DNA of 13,118 bases from NCBI GenBank assembly GCA_945861255.1, contig CAMAUG010000075.1, positions 1 through 13,118 on the forward strand. Direction: 5' to 3'. Of the stretch, positions 12,774-13,118 are shown one piece after another (position 1 is the stretch's first letter; every line of letters begins with the position of its first letter). The stretch is from Candidatus Sulfopaludibacter sp. SbA3 (GTDB taxonomy: Bacteria > Acidobacteriota > Terriglobia > Bryobacterales > Bryobacteraceae). The translations under genes were made by a program, and so were the position numbers. The notes beneath the pieces are model-generated. The model searched no databases. It was not told the DNA's origin and saw only the letters and a list, made by a program, of their open reading frames with translations.

Positions 12774-13118
12774 TTAGATCAACCGGAACCGCTCTTTGGC
12801 GGCCTGCAGCGTCTCCAGCTTCTTGCAGAAGCAAAACCGCAGGATGCGCGACCCCTCGTTCGCGTCATTGAAAAAACTCGATCCCGGCACAGCCGCCACG
12901 CCCACGTTTTCCACCAGATGCCGCGCAAACTGCATGTCGTCGGCATAGCCGAACGCGGAAATGTCGGCCATCACATAATACGCGCCCTGCGGACGGAAAC
13001 AGCGGAAGCCAGCGCCGTCCAGAATACCGGTGATCAAGTCACGCCGTTCCGCATATTCGGCGGAGAGGTGCGCGTAGTGCTCCTCCGGCAAGGAAAGTGC
13101 CACTAGGCCGGCTCTCTG
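12774..13118 (-). CDS. PLP-dependent class I/II aminotransferase, C-terminal part (runs off window)
   Basis: About 114 C-terminal residues of a fold-type I aminotransferase; the frame is open to the window edge, so the true start lies beyond 13118. Family blocks are Q-R-A-G-L-V-A-L-S-L-P-E-E-H-Y, YAERRDLITGILDGAGF, RPQGAYYVMADISAF, VAAVPGSSFF and SRILRFCFCKK. The arginine of RFCFCKK is expected to bind the substrate carboxylate. The spacing resembles the methionine/kynurenine aminotransferase (YbdL/KAT) and aspartate aminotransferase groups. The PLP lysine is outside the window, so substrate cannot be assigned. A GTG at 13103 is internal, not the start. Confidence 0.9.
   Translation of the reverse strand, partial: QRAGLVALSLPEEHYAHLSAEYAERRDLITGILDGAGFRCFRPQGAYYVMADISAFGYADDMQFARHLVENVGVAAVPGSSFFNDANEGSRILRFCFCKKLETLQAAKERFRLI

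Noticed and set aside
12501..13106. A 201-codon open frame on the plus strand
   Set aside because: It lies antisense to the aminotransferase C terminus and the monooxygenase remnant, has Arg/Pro/His-rich composition and no recognisable motif; the minus strand carries the real family blocks.
1..13118. CRISPR array, tRNA, rRNA or a defence system
   Set aside because: No regularly spaced direct repeats, cloverleaf sequence, rRNA motifs, nuclease/helicase or toxin-antitoxin type genes were seen by reading both strands.

Overview
The window is GC-rich and almost fully coding. It looks like the chromosome of an acidobacterium of the Solibacter/Bryobacter type. This is an inference from three things: the gene complement, the palindromic repeat that reads PLPDGRGSV-like in translation, and the many short secreted hypothetical genes. 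No rRNA or other phylogenetic marker is present to confirm it.

Layout. Positions 1-119 hold a broken IS110-family transposase fragment cut by the window edge. A secreted UshA-like 5'-nucleotidase/metallophosphatase follows (175-1500). The core of the window (1587-8242, all +) is a System I cytochrome c maturation operon in the order ccmE, ccmF, ccmH, a short ccmI-like gene, an unnamed membrane-anchored periplasmic protein, ccmA, ccmB, ccmC and ccmD. A good promoter with a perfect TATAAT lies before ccmE. Most junctions overlap or are very tight (20-bp ccmF/ccmH overlap, ATGA and TTGA overlaps), so the genes are probably co-transcribed and partly translationally coupled. The one loose junction, ccmA-ccmB, carries a GC-rich inverted-repeat element that also seems to provide the ccmB Shine-Dalgarno.

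How the operon works. CcmA (ATPase) and CcmB (permease), with CcmC and the small CcmD, load haem onto the periplasmic chaperone CcmE and release it. CcmF, with CcmH and the CcmI-like protein, ligates haem to apocytochromes. CcmE has a CxxxY rather than HxxxY haem-binding motif. CcmH has a six-cysteine motif region instead of the simple CxxC. No ccmG (thioredoxin-like) gene is seen in the window.

After the operon come a convergent secreted lipocalin-like hypothetical protein (- strand), a 57-residue putative zinc-ribbon protein with its own strong promoter (+), a secreted helical hypothetical protein (-), and a tesA-rlmN pair (+). Last come a secreted DUF4159 protein (-), a degraded stretch with a remnant of a FAD-dependent monooxygenase (-), and the C-terminal part of a PLP-dependent aminotransferase cut by the right edge (-).

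I found no CRISPR array, tRNA, rRNA, defence island or complete mobile element. The most unusual content is the variant Ccm machinery with its unnamed accessory protein, and the repeat lodged inside the operon.
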